From positions 1 to 9,498 of the forward strand of contig JACOEF010000013.1 in assembly GCA_024998705.1 (NCBI GenBank): DNA of 9,498 nt, read 5' to 3'. Made by a program: the position numbers and the translations under genes. Below the pieces are notes generated by a model. That model made no database searches and was not told the origin of the DNA. It worked only from the letters and a program-made list of their open reading frames with translations. The stretch's first letter is position 1; every line of letters starts with the position of its first letter. Positions 5,993-9,498 of this stretch are shown here, piece after piece. Origin of the DNA: Nitrospira sp. (GTDB lineage Bacteria > Nitrospirota > Nitrospiria > Nitrospirales > Nitrospiraceae).

Positions 5993-6470
5993 TTCAGACT
6001 CGTTGCAATCAGATTTGAAACTCTAGAGTGCCGGATGCACCGAACATAATAATTTCCTGGTCGATTCCAGAGGTGCCAGATTTATGGAGATGGATATGAG
6101 CTCCGTAACTTACCGTGTAGGGTGCGGGCACTTGAATGGACCAGCCTCCCCCTGGCGAGAGTGTCTGCCTAAACTTAATCGAACGTCGCCAGCGAAACCA
6201 ATTTGCGGCTTCTCCTGCCGTTGCAAACCACACCCGCCCCTCACGACCAACCTGTTCAATCAGCTGGTGATAAGCACGTGTCCACAGGCGCTCAGGTGCC
6301 AAGCTCCGCTCGTGCCAGTTTACGACCAGTGCGCCTCCGAACTGCCTCGCATGCTCCACAATCTGACGGCATAGTCTTAACGCCATCGATGAATCGAGTC
6401 CCATTCTACCCGATGAAAACAGCGCGGAATCCATGATGGAGAGGGGCAGTTCCAATAACCGGTTGCACCC

Positions 6471-6473
6471 CTA
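6471..6473 (-). other. In-frame amber codon 2 in the deacetylase-like gene
   Basis: Reads L-Q-A-F-R-P, TAG, G-C-N-R-L-L-E-L-P-L. In the family this junction is normally continuous (F-R-P-x-G...L-L-E-L-P), so the amber replaces one residue. Confidence 0.88.
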
Positions 6474-7559
6474 CGGCCGGAATGCTTGTAACGTACCCGC
6501 CTTGTAGCCGACCGCCTCGTTATATCCCCACGTTGAATCGTAATCGAACCCGGCTTCCTCTAACCGCTTGGGCGAATCTGCATCAAAATACAACCAATGC
6601 ATCCTGATACCGACCGTGGTTTGGTTGGTGACGCCGATCAGCTGACGTTTCTCCTCACGCCCGGCACCAGTATCACGCCACGCATCGATGCCGTGCACCC
6701 CGAGCTCGCTGCCACGTTTTGCGGCTTGCGTCACTTCGCCCTCAATTTCCGCAATCCCATAGGGCACCGCTCGCCAGGCATGGACGCTGCCGTCCGTCGC
6801 AAGTCCGGGCTTTCCCCTGAATGGCACGAGAAAAAATGTAGAGCGGTCCCCACTTTCGACCTTGGCATAATCCTCAAAAGGGCGCCAGAAATCCGGCAGT
6901 ACTTTTGCCAACACCAACGGCAACGAGAGACAAGCCAGCCAGTTTTTCAGCAGGTCAGCCGGGGAACGGCGGCTACGAAGCAGATCAATCAACGATCCTA
7001 TGGAGGCTCGGTAGAGAAATCCACCCATCGTGCGATCAAATCTGTGCCGACGGATCCCAAAGAAGTCCACGTCATGGGTGAGACAACAGATAAAGTCGTG
7101 ACCGGCCGGTCTTGGAGGAATCTCGAGAAAAGATACGTTCGACTCAATCAGCACCGTCCGCAAGATATCGATATGCAGGTCCAGTGTCGGCGTCAGCGCC
7201 TCGGCCGGCGGTTGCCCTCGGGTGAGTAGATACCGGACCTCATCAAAAAGATCGTACCCGATTCGCCAGATGACCCGCTTTTCTCGAGTGAATCGACAAT
7301 CGGCGGGTTTGCTCCCAATCCGCAGCATGCCATCCGAACTCCCCGGCTTACACGCCGCAACCGCGCCGTACAGAGGGATGCTGTGATCTTTCCACTCGAT
7401 ATGCGTCGGACCTGGAAGCAGTATCGACTCAAACCTTTGCGTGTCATCCTGCGATCTCGGGCATGATCCATAAACGATAAAAACGTCGGCATCGACATGT
7501 TCCACTTCGCCACTCGTGACGAGAACGGCGCTGTATCTTCGACCTGGTACTGCCGGTTC

Positions 7560-7562
7560 CTA
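7560..7562 (-). other. In-frame amber codon 1 in the deacetylase-like gene
   Basis: Reads F-F-E-L-F-K-T-P, TAG, E-P-A-V-P. Family relatives typically have Trp after F-K-T-P as far as I recall, which would be a single TGG to TAG change. Confidence 0.85.
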
Positions 7563-7723
7563 TGGCGTCTTGAAAAGTTCAAAGAACTCCTCAGCTACCG
7601 TAAGGTCTTCTGGGTCAACAATGAGCCCGATCATAGGGTTCCCAGCCACCAGATTATGATCAAGATGACCCTGCTTTTCTGACGAATACTCAGATTAAAA
7701 ATGGGGTTTTAGATGGTTCTGCA

Positions 7724-7747
7724 CGTGCGAGCATTAACTCTCGCACG
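7724..7747. promoter_or_regulatory. Perfect 8-bp stem-loop between amidotransferase and deacetylase genes
   Basis: CGTGCGAG, loop CATTAACT, CTCGCACG. It lies 16 bases past the amidotransferase stop within a 128-base gap. There is no T-run after it on either strand, so it is not a classic intrinsic terminator; it may stabilise or help process the operon mRNA, or bind a protein. Confidence 0.5.
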
Positions 7748-7762
7748 AAAAGGGGAGAAATA

Positions 7763-9498
7763 TCAGTGCGAGTCAATGAGAAGCCGATGCACGAGTTCCA
7801 GCGTCAACACCATATGGATCTCATTGGTATAGTTCCTATCACCTTTGAGGTGCCCCTGCACCATTTCTTCAACGTGACGCCTTTGGAGATATGGGCGACA
7901 CAAGGTGCGCGGGTCTAGAAGCATGTCGCGGATGTAGCCCGCGAGGCTGTCCCGATACCAGACGCGATAATGGTTAAATTTTTGCATTCCGAGAAAGAGC
8001 CGTTCGAGATGGAGTGGTGACAGCAGATGGTCTATCTTGGCTACCCATTGGGGCATCCCATAATCGTAAGCATATTCCGCCTTGATGAGAAACTGATGCA
8101 TGCCCCGCGACAGTTGCCCCCTGACCCCAACGCCCCCCACATCCCGGTCTGTCGGAATTTGTCGCAGAACCGCATCACCATCGGCAATTAACCGCAGGCA
8201 GAGGTCATTCGTCGTTCGCAGGGAACGAGGGCACCGAAAAGCCGTACGCACGAGATCGTTGTCGAGATACGGAGAACGCAACGACACCTGGGTTTGCTCC
8301 AAGGCCAGCAGTCCATAATGGTGCCAGGGGGCCTGTTTGAATGCTGCAAAAGAAACCAGGTGCCCGTGCACAAGCGATTGATACGTCTCCTCAGCCCGGT
8401 GAAGACTGGTATCAACCTCCGGCGTGAAGATCCCCCGTATAGTCGACACAGGCTTGAAGGCGCGTAGTCCTCGCAGCACTTCGCTACCATAGTTTCCCGT
8501 CATCCTGACGGGAGCGATTTGACGGGCTCGCTCGTTGACATAGAGATCGGATGCCCGCCTTACATCGGCGCAACCGTCCGTCAGATAGACCGTCCGTTCC
8601 GCATACCGTGGGAACAACGACAGGAACTCGTTCCCGACCTCGATCACTTTGTGATTCTGACCGCAGGCATGCGCCACCTTTCGTGCCACAATGACGTCTT
8701 GGCAGTCGCGATACATCCCGCCGAAGGTATAGCAGGGCAACGATCCGGCTGCCGACTTGTGCCAGGCCAGGATCATGCGGGTATCAAGCCCCCCGGTCAG
8801 CGATAGACCGATCTGTTCCTTGGACTGAAAATAGCGAGGGAGATTCCTGGTGAATACCTCACGAAGCTCTTGATAATAAGCCTCAGGCGCCAGAACCTCC
8901 TGCTCTTCCCACTCCTCAGGACAGAAGTATACATCTCGCTGCTCGATGCCGCCGTTCCTGATGATCCACTTCGCGGCGCAGGGCAGGACATGAATCCCCT
9001 CGAACAGCGTGCGATTTTCCAGGACACAGCCCCCGGCAACAAACTCTCCCATGCTACGTGGATCTAAACTTCGCAACTCAGGGCGCACGGCCAAAATGGC
9101 TTTGGCCTCGGCGGCGAAGTAGACCGCTTCCTTAGCCTGGTGGTAATAGAGCCGATGGAGACCATAGCGATCGTTGAACAGCATGGCGATTCCATTGGCG
9201 CGATCCGCTACAACCCCGTGGAATCGCCCGTTCAAGCAGGCCGGGAAATGAGGGTCCGTCTCGGAGAGCTGAGCGAGATAGGAGGGCACACCGTCCTTCA
9301 GCGGTTGATCCACCCGGTGATCCGAGAAATCTTCGCCGGAAAAGACGAGCATGCGGTCGCCGCGACTATTCCGGAGCGGCATGCCATCGGCGAACGCATT
9401 CTTGCGCTCAACCCAGCCAATGTAGAGCCCCATTGGTTCGTCGATCCACGTGCCTGCCACATAGAAAGACTCGTGCTGCAACGATTCGACCATCCGCC
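7763..9498 (-). CDS. Asparagine synthase-family amidotransferase (N-terminus outside window)
   Basis: The frame is open to the right edge; the first visible Met codon (9493) is probably internal, because the Cys2 nucleophile and first strands of the class II glutaminase domain are absent. The visible part has glutaminase-domain features LNGRFHGVV (about 87-95), FNDRYGLHRLYYH (106-118), YFAAEAKAIL (125-134) and RTLFEGIHVLP (161-171), then the synthetase ATP-pyrophosphatase P-loop SLTGGLDTR (231-239), GGMYRDCQD (258-266) and GNYGSEVLRG. Members use glutamine-derived ammonia and ATP to amidate a carboxylate; versions in EPS loci probably amidate a sugar acid or related group of the polymer (inference). 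The canonical SGGxDS is here TGGLDT, as in EPS-associated relatives. Stop is TGA at 7763-7765. The frame has no disruption, and the deacetylase-like gene follows 128 bases downstream. Confidence 0.88.
   Translation of the reverse strand, partial: RMVESLQHESFYVAGTWIDEPMGLYIGWVERKNAFADGMPLRNSRGDRMLVFSGEDFSDHRVDQPLKDGVPSYLAQLSETDPHFPACLNGRFHGVVADRANGIAMLFNDRYGLHRLYYHQAKEAVYFAAEAKAILAVRPELRSLDPRSMGEFVAGGCVLENRTLFEGIHVLPCAAKWIIRNGGIEQRDVYFCPEEWEEQEVLAPEAYYQELREVFTRNLPRYFQSKEQIGLSLTGGLDTRMILAWHKSAAGSLPCYTFGGMYRDCQDVIVARKVAHACGQNHKVIEVGNEFLSLFPRYAERTVYLTDGCADVRRASDLYVNERARQIAPVRMTGNYGSEVLRGLRAFKPVSTIRGIFTPEVDTSLHRAEETYQSLVHGHLVSFAAFKQAPWHHYGLLALEQTQVSLRSPYLDNDLVRTAFRCPRSLRTTNDLCLRLIADGDAVLRQIPTDRDVGGVGVRGQLSRGMHQFLIKAEYAYDYGMPQWVAKIDHLLSPLHLERLFLGMQKFNHYRVWYRDSLAGYIRDMLLDPRTLCRPYLQRRHVEEMVQGHLKGDRNYTNEIHMVLTLELVHRLLIDSH

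Larger units (their letters stand above)
6009..7634 (-). pseudogene. Polysaccharide deacetylase-like gene split by two in-frame TAG codons
   Basis: A single 541-codon frame runs from ATG at 7634 to TGA at 6009, broken by TAG at codon 25 (7560-7562) and codon 388 (6471-6473). It opens MIGLIVDPEDLTVAEEFFEL, FKTP, then the first TAG. The central part has the divergent CE4 (NodB-like) motif CLTHDVDFFG (THDVD about 186-190, metal/catalytic Asp), FFLVPF, LGVHGIDAW (His about 314) and RMHWLYFD. After the second TAG come LLELPLSIMDSALF and VNWHERSLAPERLW (about 438-451), the usual end of the barrel. Family members deacetylate N-acetylated sugars of the polymer. All three pieces are collinear with no frameshift, so a full-length product needs both ambers read through; otherwise the gene is dead. 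The ATG at 7634 has a weak GGGA upstream; a GTG six codons earlier is an alternative start. Confidence 0.8.

Noticed and set aside
5795..7562. Pyrrolysine insertion at the TAG codons
   Set aside because: No methylamine methyltransferase or pyl gene is present, no residue here is known to need pyrrolysine, and no downstream insertion structure was recognised. Loss or suppression is simpler.
7193..7582. Minus-strand frame of 129 codons starting at 7582
   Set aside because: Overlaps the deacetylase in a different frame and shows no family motif; it appears only because the true frame is broken by the TAG at 7560.
1..9498. CRISPR array, tRNA or rRNA
   Set aside because: No regularly spaced repeats and no tRNA- or rRNA-like sequence were seen by eye.

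Overview
The window is a stretch of a surface-polysaccharide (exopolysaccharide/O-antigen type) biosynthesis locus read entirely on the minus strand, interrupted by a nest of insertion-sequence debris. The protein set (asparagine-synthase-like amidotransferase, THDVD-type polysaccharide deacetylase, FemAB/GNAT-like protein, membrane-anchored SGNH hydrolase, Wzy/O-antigen-ligase-like protein, multi-pass acyltransferase) resembles exosortase-associated EPS clusters of Gram-negative bacteria. A Nitrospirota or proteobacterial host is plausible, but no marker gene fixes the taxon.

In transcription order (right to left): 9498-7763 is an asparagine-synthase-family amidotransferase whose N-terminus lies outside the window. 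A 128-base gap with a perfect 8-bp stem-loop follows. 7634-6009 is a polysaccharide deacetylase-like gene with two in-frame TAG codons. 5992-4988 is a FemAB/GNAT-like gene with one in-frame TAG. 4923-3772 is an intact SGNH hydrolase. 3664-2047 is a mobile-element graveyard. 2023-704 is an intact Wzy/ligase-like polymerase, and 611-1 is the N-terminal half of a membrane acyltransferase. The spacing is short and operon-like except at the insertion.

The mobile region is nested. An IS110-type transposase start (3664-3552, with an internal frameshifting deletion) is cut off by the right end of an old IS3-family element. Of that old element only the two ends survive: about 40-bp imperfect terminal inverted repeats, the first codons of orfA with its ribosome binding site, and the last codons of orfB. 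Its interior is replaced by a second, nearly complete IS3-family element (2141-3401, orfA and orfB with DDE residues). The orfB of this younger element carries what looks like a 15-bp micro-inversion inside the conserved block before the catalytic Glu.

The most striking signals are three amber codons (7560-7562, 6471-6473, 5795-5797) that split two neighbouring genes whose reading frames and family motifs are otherwise unbroken on both sides, and the micro-inversion. The ambers may mark a decaying locus or amber readthrough. TAG also seems to act as a true stop at the end of the FemAB/GNAT-like gene, so wholesale recoding is unlikely. All family assignments come from motif recognition by eye, without database searches.
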